Shown: positions 1-7,661 of the stretch, piece by piece
How the letters are laid out: each line of letters starts with the position of its first letter
Numbering within the stretch: position 1 is the first letter of the stretch
Origin: Terriglobia bacterium
GTDB lineage: Bacteria > Acidobacteriota > Terriglobia > JAJPHL01
Length of the DNA stretch: 64,000 bases
Reading direction: 5' to 3'
Assembly (NCBI GenBank): GCA_021325275.1
Contig: JAJPHL010000011.1
Span: 62,001-126,000, forward strand
The notes under the pieces: model-generated
Database searches by the model: none
The model's input: only the letters and a program-made list of their open reading frames with translations
What the model was told of the DNA's origin: nothing
Position numbers and translations under genes: made by a program

Positions 1-52
1 GAAAACGAATCTTTACGCGCGAGGCGCTCTCGGCGGATAATTGCAGGTTCCC

Positions 53-1027
53 ATGGAACTCCGTAAGGATCCGGTTACACAAAGTTGGATGCTGGTGGGT
101 GACGAAGCGCCCGTGGTTTCCACGGGTGACTCGGGCGCCGCGTGCGAGTGGTGCACCGGTGGACGCCTGGAGTCCAGGCGGCCGATTCTGGTTTCGCCTG
201 GCGGCGTCCGAGTGTACCCGCATCCGCGGCCGACCTTTCAGATCGAAGGATCGCCGAGCCATGCGGGCGAAGGACTCTACGACCGCATGCGAACTGTCGG
301 CGCGCACGAAGTAGTGCTGGAAAGCGCGGCGCACGAGCGGCAATTGTCGGTGGCGTCGGATCACGAAGTATCCGACGTGCTGAATGTTTTCGCCGCGCGC
401 ATCGTCGACCTGAAGAAAGACCAGCGATTCCGTTACGTCACCGTTTTCAAAAACAGCGGACGCCTGGGCGGCGAGGAATTTTCGCACGCGCACTCGCAGA
501 TCACCGCCACGCCATTCATCCCGCGCCGCATGGTCTACGTATTGAAGTCGGCGCGCGCGCATTTTCAAGCCAAAGAACGCTGCGTGTTTTGCGACATCGT
601 GCAAGAGGAAGAAAGCCGCGGCGTGCGCGTGGTGGAGACCACGCCCAACTACATCGCGCTTTGTCCGTTCGCGCCCCGCGTGCCGTATGAACTTTGGATT
701 CTTCCCAGATATCACGCCGCGTCCTATGAGGAAGACCTCGGGTCGCGCGCCGGAGCGTCGTTGGAGTTGGCCGGCGTGGTGCGGCGATCGCTCGCGCGGG
801 TGAAGCACATCACCGACGATTGCCACATGGTGCTGCACACCACGCCGAACACCTCGACGCAGCGCGGCGTGACGGTCCAATGGACGACCATCGCCGACGA
901 TTACCATTGGCACATCGAGGTGCTCCCGATTGTCGAGAAGCGCACGCGCGCCTACAGCATCAAAGAGGTGTACTACTGCCCGGTGAGTCCCGAGAAGGCG
1001 GCCGAGGAATTGCGGCGATCGAGCTAG
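53..1027 (+). CDS. galT: Galactose-1-phosphate uridylyltransferase-like protein (GalT/HIT superfamily)
   Basis: 324 aa from the ATG at 53; the ORF track starts 12 nt earlier at a TTG, and neither has a strong ribosome binding site. Family enzymes move UMP between glucose-1-phosphate and galactose-1-phosphate in the cytoplasm (Leloir pathway). The duplicated HIT-like fold is visible: two CxxC pairs (CEWC near the N terminus, CVFC mid-protein), the nucleotidyl-transfer His motif HAHSQ, and a C-terminal HWHIEVLP strand typical of GalT. No galE or galK neighbours are present. The stop lies in CTAG, shared with the stop of the convergent permease. A related HIT-type nucleotidyltransferase with another sugar substrate remains possible. 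Confidence 0.8.
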   Translation: MELRKDPVTQSWMLVGDEAPVVSTGDSGAACEWCTGGRLESRRPILVSPGGVRVYPHPRPTFQIEGSPSHAGEGLYDRMRTVGAHEVVLESAAHERQLSVASDHEVSDVLNVFAARIVDLKKDQRFRYVTVFKNSGRLGGEEFSHAHSQITATPFIPRRMVYVLKSARAHFQAKERCVFCDIVQEEESRGVRVVETTPNYIALCPFAPRVPYELWILPRYHAASYEEDLGSRAGASLELAGVVRRSLARVKHITDDCHMVLHTTPNTSTQRGVTVQWTTIADDYHWHIEVLPIVEKRTRAYSIKEVYYCPVSPEKAAEELRRSS

Positions 1028-3660
1028 CTCGACCGTAGCGCGGCCATCGGATCGATGCGCGATGCGCGCCACGCGGGCACATATCCCGCCGCCGCGGCCG
1101 CGGCGATCAGCAGCGCGGCCATTCCCGCAAAGGTCACTGGATCGCCGGGCGTGACACCGAACAGCAAGCTCCCGAGCGCGCCCGAGAGTGCACGCGCGCC
1201 GGCCATTCCCAACGCGAGTCCTAGCGCCCCCAGCGTCAGCGTGCGCAACAGCACGCGCCCCTGGACGTCTTGTGGCGTTGCACCAAGGGCGATGCGGATT
1301 CCGATTTCCTGTACGCGCTGGCTCACCGAATAGGAAACCACGGCGTAAATTCCCAACGACGCCAACAGCGACGCGAAGGCCGCGAATCCCGTCAACAAAA
1401 GAACGAGAAAACGCCGCGGCGAAACGGCGCGGTCGACTAAACCTTGCAGCGTGCGAAAGTCGCCGATCGGCAGATTGGGATCCACGCGGCGAAGCGCGTC
1501 ACGAGCGGCGGACGCTAGCGCGTCGGGCGCGAGCGACGTACGCAGCACCAATTCCATCGACGCGAAATCGCCGGTTTGGCGCAACGGAATGTACATCTCG
1601 TTTCCACCCGGCGTCTCGACGGCCTCATGTCGCACGTCGGCCACCACGCCCACCACGCGCCGTCCGCCGTTTTGGGTGACCATTTTTCCTATGGCGTCCT
1701 CGCCGGGCCACAGCGTTCGCGCCAGCGTTTGATTGATCATGACGACGGGCTCGGTCGAGGCGCGATCGTCCGCTGTAAACTCGCGGCCCGCGATCAATCG
1801 CACGCCGGTCGCTTCCAGGTATCCGTCGGTCACCACGCGGATGAACGCTTCCGGCGTGCGACCGCGCGGATAGACCACCCCTCTCGCGCCGACACCCCAG
1901 GAGCGCTCGCTGGCCAGCGGAATCGCGTCGGTGATTCCGGCCGCGGCGATTCCCGGAACGGCGCGAGCCTGTCGCAATAAATCGTCAACATAGATATTTT
2001 CGTGTTCAAGACTTTTGAAGCGAAAACTGGGATCGACTCGCAACGCGGCCGCACGCTCCGGCTGGAAGCCAAGGTCGACTTCCGACACGCGCACGAAACT
2101 GCGGATCAAGAGCGCCGCGCCGACAAGCAATGTACACGCGAACGCGATCTCCGATACCACAAGTCCATCACGAATCCAAACGTGGCGCCGGCCGGTACTC
2201 GAGCCGCGGCCGGAGTCTTGTAATTCGTCGCCCGGCGAGACGGAGGACACGCGAAGCGCCGGCAGCAGCCCAAAGATCACGCCGGTAGCAACGGCGGCGA
2301 GCAGCGTGAAAAACAGCGCGCGCGCGTCGATCCGGACGCTCGAGAGCAGCGGAAGACTGAACGCTTGCAAGTGCGACAGCTCGCGCGTGCCGGCGATCGC
2401 CAACACCAGTCCCAGCACGGCGCCGCAGCAGGAGAGCGTCACGCTTTCCGTCAGCGCCTGGCGAAGCAAACGCGAGCGGTCCGCGCCAAGCGCGCTGCGT
2501 ACGGCCAATTCTTTTTGACGCGCCGCCATCCGGATGAGCATCAGGTTCGAAAGATTCGCGCACACAATCAGCATCACCGTCGCCACCGCGCCAATCAAAA
2601 CGAGAAGCGCCGGACGGAGTTGCCCGCTGACGTGCGCTCGAAGCGGCGTCAGCGCGGGGTCAAGGCCGTTGCGCTCCGGATGTTGGCTCACCAGTTGCTT
2701 GCCGAGCGTCGAGAACTCCGCCTGCGCTTGGGAAAGCGCCACGCCTGGACGAATCCGTCCAATGATTTTCGACGTGTTCCCCTGCCGGTTGATGGCTTCG
2801 ATCAACGGAAACGGCACCAGCAAATCGATGGATGTTCCGGGGTCGAATACGCTCGTGAAATCGAACGACGGCGGCAGGACGCCGACCACGGTGGTCGGCT
2901 GATTGCCGATCATCAGCTTTCTTCCGACGACCGTGCGATCGCCGGCGAATTGCCTTTGCCAGAATCCATAGCTGAGAATCGTGACGCGAGGCGTGTCGGG
3001 CTGGCCCGCGCATTCTTCCGGCGCGAACGATCGTCCGATGATTGGATCGATGCCGAGCATCGGCAGGAAATTCTCGGTCACCGGAACGGCGGTCAAGCGC
3101 TGCGGCTCGCCGCTTCCGGTCAGTTGCCGATCGCCTTTTCGGTAGGCCGCGAAATACGCCGCCAGTTCGATGAACGATCGGTTGAGTTTCCTCAGGTCGA
3201 GGAGATGGTTGACCTGCGTTGAATACTCCTGTTCGCCCATGCCGGTGTTGGCGATCCAGACGAGCTCGGAAGCGTTGCGAAACGGCAGAGGACGCAAGAG
3301 CAGCGCATTGACGACGCTGAACACCGTGGAACTCGCGCCGATGCCGATGCCGGCGATCAAAATCGTGAACACCGCGAAAGCCGGATGGCGACGCATGCCG
3401 CGCAACGTGTGACGCAGGTCCTGCGTGAGGTCAGTGAACCACCGGGCGATCCATACGGTGCGTGCGTTTTCGATTTGTTGGGTCATATTTCCAAACTTTC
3501 CGCGCGCTGTTACGCGAGCTTCGCGTTCCGGCACGCCTTGGGCGACCAAATCCTCCACCATCGACTCGATGTGAAACTCCATCTCTTCCGACAATTGACG
3601 GTGCCGCGCGCCGCGATTCCACCAATAGCCGATCCGCCGCTGAAATCGCTGCCGGCTCAT
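1024..3660 (-). CDS. ADOP-type ABC transporter permease (FtsX/MacB family)
   Basis: 878 aa. The track ORF starts at 3807, but the ATG at 3660 gives MSRQRFQRRIGYWWNRG and overlaps the PadR stop as ATGA, so the upstream extension is a shadow. Order: an N-terminal soluble prefix (residues about 1-70, EEMEFHIESMVEDL), a first membrane segment, a MacB-type periplasmic domain, an FtsX membrane block around 380-500, then a second periplasmic domain and FtsX block ending PAWRASRIDPMAALR. This duplicated architecture without an adjacent ATPase is the acidobacterial duplicated orphan permease type. Its substrate is unknown; family roles include efflux and mechanotransmission. It is probably controlled by the coupled PadR repressor. 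Confidence 0.9.
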   Translation of the reverse strand: MSRQRFQRRIGYWWNRGARHRQLSEEMEFHIESMVEDLVAQGVPEREARVTARGKFGNMTQQIENARTVWIARWFTDLTQDLRHTLRGMRRHPAFAVFTILIAGIGIGASSTVFSVVNALLLRPLPFRNASELVWIANTGMGEQEYSTQVNHLLDLRKLNRSFIELAAYFAAYRKGDRQLTGSGEPQRLTAVPVTENFLPMLGIDPIIGRSFAPEECAGQPDTPRVTILSYGFWQRQFAGDRTVVGRKLMIGNQPTTVVGVLPPSFDFTSVFDPGTSIDLLVPFPLIEAINRQGNTSKIIGRIRPGVALSQAQAEFSTLGKQLVSQHPERNGLDPALTPLRAHVSGQLRPALLVLIGAVATVMLIVCANLSNLMLIRMAARQKELAVRSALGADRSRLLRQALTESVTLSCCGAVLGLVLAIAGTRELSHLQAFSLPLLSSVRIDARALFFTLLAAVATGVIFGLLPALRVSSVSPGDELQDSGRGSSTGRRHVWIRDGLVVSEIAFACTLLVGAALLIRSFVRVSEVDLGFQPERAAALRVDPSFRFKSLEHENIYVDDLLRQARAVPGIAAAGITDAIPLASERSWGVGARGVVYPRGRTPEAFIRVVTDGYLEATGVRLIAGREFTADDRASTEPVVMINQTLARTLWPGEDAIGKMVTQNGGRRVVGVVADVRHEAVETPGGNEMYIPLRQTGDFASMELVLRTSLAPDALASAARDALRRVDPNLPIGDFRTLQGLVDRAVSPRRFLVLLLTGFAAFASLLASLGIYAVVSYSVSQRVQEIGIRIALGATPQDVQGRVLLRTLTLGALGLALGMAGARALSGALGSLLFGVTPGDPVTFAGMAALLIAAAAAAGYVPAWRASRIDPMAALRSS

Positions 3661-4016
3661 TGCGCGAACCCCGAAGTGAATCCCATGATCCGCGCGACCG
3701 CGCCCGTCACCGCGCGATACCGCGCCGACTCTCCGGCCAGATGCTTGCGGCCTTCCGGCGTCAGTTTGTAAAAACGCGCGCGACGCTTGTTCGCGGAAAT
3801 GCCCCACTCGCCCTCAATCCAGCCGTTCAGTTCCAGGCGTTGCAGCGCCGGATAAAGCGATCCTTCTTCCACGCGCAACAAGTCGTCCGACTGTTGCTGG
3901 ATCAGTTGGGCGATCGCGTACCCGTGCAGGCGTCCGCGCACCAGGAGTTTCAGCACCAGCATGTCGAGAGTGCCGGGCAGGAGGTCGGCTTTGGCTTTAT
4001 CTTTTTCGCTTCCCAT
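3657..4016 (-). CDS. PadR-family transcriptional repressor
   Basis: 119 aa winged-helix protein. The segment LLPGTLDMLVLKLLVRGRLH and the following GYAIAQLIQQ, VEEGSLYPALQRLE and YKLTPEGRKHL are the standard PadR helix-turn-helix and wing. Family members sense phenolics, drugs or unknown ligands and usually repress the adjacent transporter. Its stop overlaps the permease start (ATGA), so the two are almost certainly co-translated. It closely resembles the second PadR at 21179-21532, which also precedes an ADOP permease. No operator was identified upstream. Confidence 0.93.
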   Translation of the reverse strand: MGSEKDKAKADLLPGTLDMLVLKLLVRGRLHGYAIAQLIQQQSDDLLRVEEGSLYPALQRLELNGWIEGEWGISANKRRARFYKLTPEGRKHLAGESARYRAVTGAVARIMGFTSGFAQ

Positions 4017-4171
4017 AGACTGTCTGAGTATAGGACGAAAGAACCAGCGAACGGTTAGGTGAGAAATCTCGCGCCGCCCGCCAGAGCATTCTCGCTATCC
4101 GATGTTCTTTGTGATAGAACTGCATAGATAGCGCCGCTAAGTCAGAAAAACATCGCCAGGAGGCATTCGAC

Positions 4172-4810
4172 ATGTGGAATAGAAAAGAAGAACCAGCCCC
4201 GCCCGTCAGTCAAGCGCCGGCGACGGCTCCCCCCGTGCGTGAAGCGGCGCGTGAAGTGAGACCTCCGGAACCGCCGCGCGAATCCGCGCTGCGCGGAGGC
4301 ATCGCCACCATCGGAAAGAATCTTGTGGTGAAGGGCAACATCTCGGGCGGCGAGGATCTCTACGTCGACGGTGAAGTGGAAGGCTCGATCGAACTCAAGG
4401 ACAACAACATCACCGTGGGACCGAACGGCCGGTTGAAGGCCAATCTGCACGCCCGCGACATCGTGGTGCTGGGCCGCCTGCAAGGCAACGTGAAGGCCGT
4501 GGAGCGCCTGGAGATTCGCAAGACCGGTTCGCTGATCGGCGACATCATCACGGCTCGCGTGGTGATCGAAGACGGCGCGTATTTCAAGGGCAGCATCGAC
4601 ATTCAGAAAATCACGGCGTCGGCCGCTGCGGCGGCCGCGGGCTCGGGATCTTCGGGATCGACGACTGCGTCTGCAACGCCGGCTCCGGCTCCGGCACCCG
4701 CGACTCCCGCGCTTTCATCGGCGCCGCTTTCCGCGACCACTTCGGCCAGTTCGTCCCCATCGTCTTCGGCCGGCGGCTTCAGCCTGTCCGGTGAACCGAA
4801 GAAGTACTGA
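4172..4810 (+). CDS. Bactofilin (polymer-forming cytoskeletal protein)
   Basis: 212 aa, preceded by AGGAGG with good spacing to the ATG. Residues about 45-150 carry the bactofilin beta-helix with short hydrophobic repeats (GGIATIGKNLVVKGNISGGE, LYVDGEVEGSIEL, VGPNGRLKANL, IEDGAYFKGSIDI). The N terminus is short and Pro/Glu-rich; the C terminus (from about 155) is an Ala/Ser/Pro/Thr-rich low-complexity tail, commonly disordered in this family. Bactofilins self-polymerise without nucleotide and position cell-wall or polarity factors at the membrane. It is first in a three-gene plus-strand run, with the next gene starting 3 nt after its stop. Confidence 0.93.
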   Translation: MWNRKEEPAPPVSQAPATAPPVREAAREVRPPEPPRESALRGGIATIGKNLVVKGNISGGEDLYVDGEVEGSIELKDNNITVGPNGRLKANLHARDIVVLGRLQGNVKAVERLEIRKTGSLIGDIITARVVIEDGAYFKGSIDIQKITASAAAAAAGSGSSGSTTASATPAPAPAPATPALSSAPLSATTSASSSPSSSAGGFSLSGEPKKY

Positions 4811-4812
4811 GG

Positions 4813-5361
4813 ATGATCGAGGGCGCCAAACGACGCAGCAACGGACTGCGTGAGTTTTTCGCGCATCTCGAAGGACAGCAAGGCCTGCGAGTGCTGGATG
4901 TCGGAGTGCCCTCGCAGGCCAACGTCAATCTGATCACCGGCCTCGGCCATCGCATCTACACCGAAGATCTCTTCGACGATTTGCGGGCCGGGTCGCCTGA
5001 TCTTCTCGAGCGAAATCTCAACTACCCGGCGGCGCTGCTCGACGGCGTACTCGGTTGGGACATGCTCGACCTGCTTCCCGACCCCGAGTTGGTCCAACCC
5101 ACCGTCGAACGCCTCGCGCAAGTCACGCGCACCGGCGCGGCGCTGCTGTTTATGTTTCACACCGCTGATCCAGGGGCGAACGTCATGGCGTTCCGCACGG
5201 TGATGAGCGCGACCGGCGAGTTGACGCTGCACGGCCGCGGCACGTATCCGCTGAAGCGTCCGTTCAACAATCGCAACATCGAAAACATGTTTCGCAGTTT
5301 TCGCAGCTTGAAGTTTTTTTTGGCACAGGATCAACTCCGCGAGGTGCTGGTGATCCGATGA
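4813..5361 (+). CDS. Methyltransferase-like protein in bactofilin operon
   Basis: 182 aa, ATG 2 nt after the bactofilin stop. Residues 24-45 (LRVLDVGVPSQANVNLITGL) resemble motif I of class I SAM-dependent methyltransferases, followed by an acidic residue after the next strand (YTEDLF) and a strand (GAALLFMFH) where motif IV would lie. The usual glycine-rich loop is degenerate, so SAM binding is uncertain. The product is probably cytoplasmic. Its stop overlaps the following gene (ATGA), which with the bactofilin makes a tight operon; a role in envelope or polarity functions is inferred only from that context. Confidence 0.65.
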   Translation: MIEGAKRRSNGLREFFAHLEGQQGLRVLDVGVPSQANVNLITGLGHRIYTEDLFDDLRAGSPDLLERNLNYPAALLDGVLGWDMLDLLPDPELVQPTVERLAQVTRTGAALLFMFHTADPGANVMAFRTVMSATGELTLHGRGTYPLKRPFNNRNIENMFRSFRSLKFFLAQDQLREVLVIR

Positions 5362-5933
5362 AGCCCACGTTTTTCAAAGCGGGCGCCGATTTCCGGCGTT
5401 GGCTTAAGGCGAATCACTCGAAAACCCCCGAGTTGCTGTTGGGTTTCTATAAGAAAGAGCTGGGGCGCGGGATCACCTATCCCGAAGCGCTCGACGAAGC
5501 GCTGGCTTTCGGTTGGATCGACGGCGTGCGCAAACGCTGCGACGAGAAATCGTACACCATTCGCTTCACGCCGCGAAAGTCGAAGAGCATTTGGAGCCAA
5601 GTCAACATTAAGCGAGTGAAGGAATTGATCGAACTGGGCCGTATGGAGGCCGCCGGGCTGCGCGCGTTCGAAACGCGCGATGAGGCTCGCACCAAGCTGT
5701 ACTCCTATGAACGCGAGGCGGCGAAACTCGACGCGGAAATGTCGGCAACACTGCACGCCAACGCGAAAGCGGTGGCGTTTTTCAAAGACCAGCCTCCGGG
5801 CTACCAGCGTCTCGCAACGTTTTGGATCATGAGCGCGAAAAAACCGGAGACGCGTTCGATGCGGATGGAGATTCTGGTAGCAAAGTCGGCACGCGGAGAG
5901 CGGCTTGATCCGTTAAGGCCAAATCGCTTGTAG
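5358..5933 (+). CDS. YdeI/OmpD-associated family protein
   Basis: 191 aa. The N-terminal half has the YdeI signature: ADFRRWLKANH, the ELLLGFYKKELG strand, YPEALDEALAFGWIDG, and the basic motif IRFTPRKSKSIWS. The C terminus is helical and Arg-rich. Proteins of this family are linked to stress and antimicrobial-peptide tolerance in enterobacteria but have no defined chemistry. Start ATG at 5358 overlaps the upstream stop in ATGA, indicating translational coupling in the bactofilin operon. It converges with the small zinc-ribbon gene after only 4 nt. Confidence 0.85.
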   Translation: MKPTFFKAGADFRRWLKANHSKTPELLLGFYKKELGRGITYPEALDEALAFGWIDGVRKRCDEKSYTIRFTPRKSKSIWSQVNIKRVKELIELGRMEAAGLRAFETRDEARTKLYSYEREAAKLDAEMSATLHANAKAVAFFKDQPPGYQRLATFWIMSAKKPETRSMRMEILVAKSARGERLDPLRPNRL

Positions 5934-5937
5934 GGAA

Positions 5938-6165
5938 TTATTCAGGAGCGCCGAGCTTCTCGACGTCGCGCCACGCGCTGATCTTCAGGCGACGGCAAAC
6001 CCAGCACAACATGTCGTCTTTGCGGACGCCGCCACGGCTGCCGCAGACGCTGCACGTGAGTTGCTGTCTGCCGGCGAGGGCGATCTGGTCGGCCAACGCC
6101 GGATCGGGCGGCGGCATCGCGATAGGGGTAACTTCGGCCGGCAGAATCTCGCCACGCTTCTTCAC
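5938..6165 (-). CDS. Small zinc-ribbon protein, unknown function
   Basis: 75 aa from a GTG at 6165 (KKRGEILPAEVTPI follows); the track uses a longer ORF to 6222 whose first 19 residues look non-native, so the start is tentative. The C-terminal half has two CxxC knuckles, CSVC and CWVC, 17 residues apart, the pattern of a rubredoxin-like zinc ribbon. The N-terminal half is Pro-rich. I do not recognise a named family. It stands alone, convergent with the YdeI gene and 74 nt downstream of the next minus-strand gene. Confidence 0.6.
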   Translation of the reverse strand: MKKRGEILPAEVTPIAMPPPDPALADQIALAGRQQLTCSVCGSRGGVRKDDMLCWVCRRLKISAWRDVEKLGAPE

Positions 6166-6239
6166 AGACCCAGCATAGCACCAATGGCAAGACCGCTCAA
6201 TTGGGAATTGGATGGCGGCCAACCCATCTAAGAATCATT

Positions 6240-6626
6240 TCAGCCAACCCTCGGCCAAGTGGGACGAATGCCGGCGTGCTCGGCGACGCGCCTGACATCT
6301 TGCGGCGACAATCCGCAAACCTCGGCGACCCATTCACAGAATGCGAGCAAGTCGGCGTCAATCTCGTGTTCCGGCGGCCGCGGTTCGTAGCGATCCCAAA
6401 ATCCCAGGACCATCGCCATCGATGGGCGGCCGCGTCCCAGGTCCGCCAGCTCCAGCGCGTACAAATGACTGTGTTCCGATCGCCAGTAGACGCGCCCGGC
6501 GCGTTTCCGCACCGCGCGTTCGATCGCTTCGGCCATTTCCGGATGCACATCGAGTTCCTGCTCCCAGAGGAGCGGATCGGCGCGCAGGGACGCGAGCAAA
6601 TCCTCGGGTGGCGTAAGAAATTTCAT
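6240..6626 (-). CDS. Hypothetical protein coupled to alpha/beta hydrolase
   Basis: 128 aa. The track ORF begins at 6797, but the ATG at 6626 overlaps the stop of the upstream hydrolase (ATGA) and gives MKFLTPPEDLLASLRADPLL. The protein is acidic, Trp-rich and helical (WEQELDVHPEMAEAIERAV, VLGFWDRYEPRPPEHEID), with no signal peptide or membrane segment. I do not recognise the family. Co-translation with the hydrolase suggests a shared pathway or accessory role, which is inference only. Confidence 0.65.
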   Translation of the reverse strand: MKFLTPPEDLLASLRADPLLWEQELDVHPEMAEAIERAVRKRAGRVYWRSEHSHLYALELADLGRGRPSMAMVLGFWDRYEPRPPEHEIDADLLAFCEWVAEVCGLSPQDVRRVAEHAGIRPTWPRVG

Positions 6627-7528
6627 TTCAGCATGCGGTTGAGGAATTCCACGATGGCCGCCGCCAAGTCGGCGCCGCGATCGTCTTGCAAGAAATGGCG
6701 CGCGCGATCGAACTCCACAGGACCTTCGGCGTGCGGCAACAATTCCTTCAGCTTTTGCGCGTACGACATGGGAAAAACTTCGTCGGCGGGCGCCCACAAC
6801 AACAGCGCCGGAACGCCGGCGAGTTCCGGTAAGCGATTTTCGATGTTGCGTATGTCAGCCCAACCACGATCGCCCTCGCGCATGGGAATCGTGCGCGGCC
6901 AAGTGAGCACCACGTGATCGGAATCCGGTTCCTCGAAGACGTGATGGTAAGCCCGCGCTTCGTCCGCGGTGAGTCCACGCACGGAAACGGCGGAGGGCCC
7001 ATGCTGCGAAAGCACTTTGTGCCGCTTCATGAAGAACTGACCGATGATCGGCGCGTGCCAGGTGGTCCAAGGCCGCGGTGAGGAATGAAATTTCCCAACG
7101 TGCCCCGTAAACAGCCACGTGTTCATCAGCACCAATGCACCGAGGCGATCAACGCGCTGCAGCGCCGCGCCGACGCCTTGCGGTCCGCCCCAGTCCTGGC
7201 CGACAATCACGAAGCCGCGCAAATCAAGTTGATCCAACAACGAAACCAAATCGGCGATGTGATGCGCGAGCGTGAGCGCGGCGTCGACGCGCGGATGGCT
7301 CGAGTAGCCGGCGCCGATCCAATCGGGCGCGATGGCGCGAAAACCTGCCGCGGCGAGCGGCGCGATGAAGTCGCGATAGAGAAATCCCCAGGTTGGATTG
7401 CCGGAAAGCAACAGCACGGGGCGACCCGCGCGATCGCCTTCGTCGATGTAGGACATCACGCGCCCGTTCACCGTGAGCGTCTTTTGCTCCCACGGAAAAA
7501 GGCGCGCCAGCCAGTCAGGTTTTACCAT
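6623..7528 (-). CDS. Alpha/beta hydrolase, haloalkane dehalogenase-like
   Basis: 301 aa from the ATG at 7528 (MVKPDWLARLFPWEQKTL); the track extension to 7720 is read through the inverted repeat and is not believed. The fold is clear: GNPTWGFLYRDF (oxyanion-hole loop), DWIGAGYSS, nucleophile elbow VGQDWGG with Asp as nucleophile as in dehalogenases, and a C-terminal HFLQDD segment supplying the catalytic His. The residue before GNP is Ser, where the family usually has His. The same fold also serves epoxide hydrolases and C-C hydrolases, so the substrate is open. No Shine-Dalgarno is visible; a repeat arm ends 2 nt before the ATG. Confidence 0.85.
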   Translation of the reverse strand: MVKPDWLARLFPWEQKTLTVNGRVMSYIDEGDRAGRPVLLLSGNPTWGFLYRDFIAPLAAAGFRAIAPDWIGAGYSSHPRVDAALTLAHHIADLVSLLDQLDLRGFVIVGQDWGGPQGVGAALQRVDRLGALVLMNTWLFTGHVGKFHSSPRPWTTWHAPIIGQFFMKRHKVLSQHGPSAVSVRGLTADEARAYHHVFEEPDSDHVVLTWPRTIPMREGDRGWADIRNIENRLPELAGVPALLLWAPADEVFPMSYAQKLKELLPHAEGPVEFDRARHFLQDDRGADLAAAIVEFLNRMLK

Positions 7529-7530
7529 TT

Positions 7531-7657
7531 GGAGTGCGGCGACTTGTCGCCGCTTTTTGACGCGCGAGGCGTGACCCGCGAGCCTGCTATGAACAGCGCG
7601 CCGAGCAGCCCGCGTCAAGCCGCGGGCTAACAAAGCGGCGACAAGTCGCCGCACTCC
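7531..7657 (-). repeat. Long inverted repeat with hairpin arms (type F)
   Basis: Two perfect 26-bp arms (7531-7556 and 7632-7657) in opposite orientation. Each arm is itself a hairpin with core GCGGCGACTTGTCGCCGC. The interior carries a further hairpin, AGCCCGCG/CGCGGGCT at 7607-7614 and 7621-7628. The element fills the gap between the esterase stop (7662) and the hydrolase start (7528). Function unknown; it could form a cruciform or an mRNA structure. Confidence 0.85.
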
Positions 7658-7661
7658 ACAA

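Noticed and set aside
1024-3807. 49-residue N-terminal extension of the first ADOP permease
   Set aside because: Overlaps PadR in a wrong frame; the ATGA overlap marks the true start at 3660.
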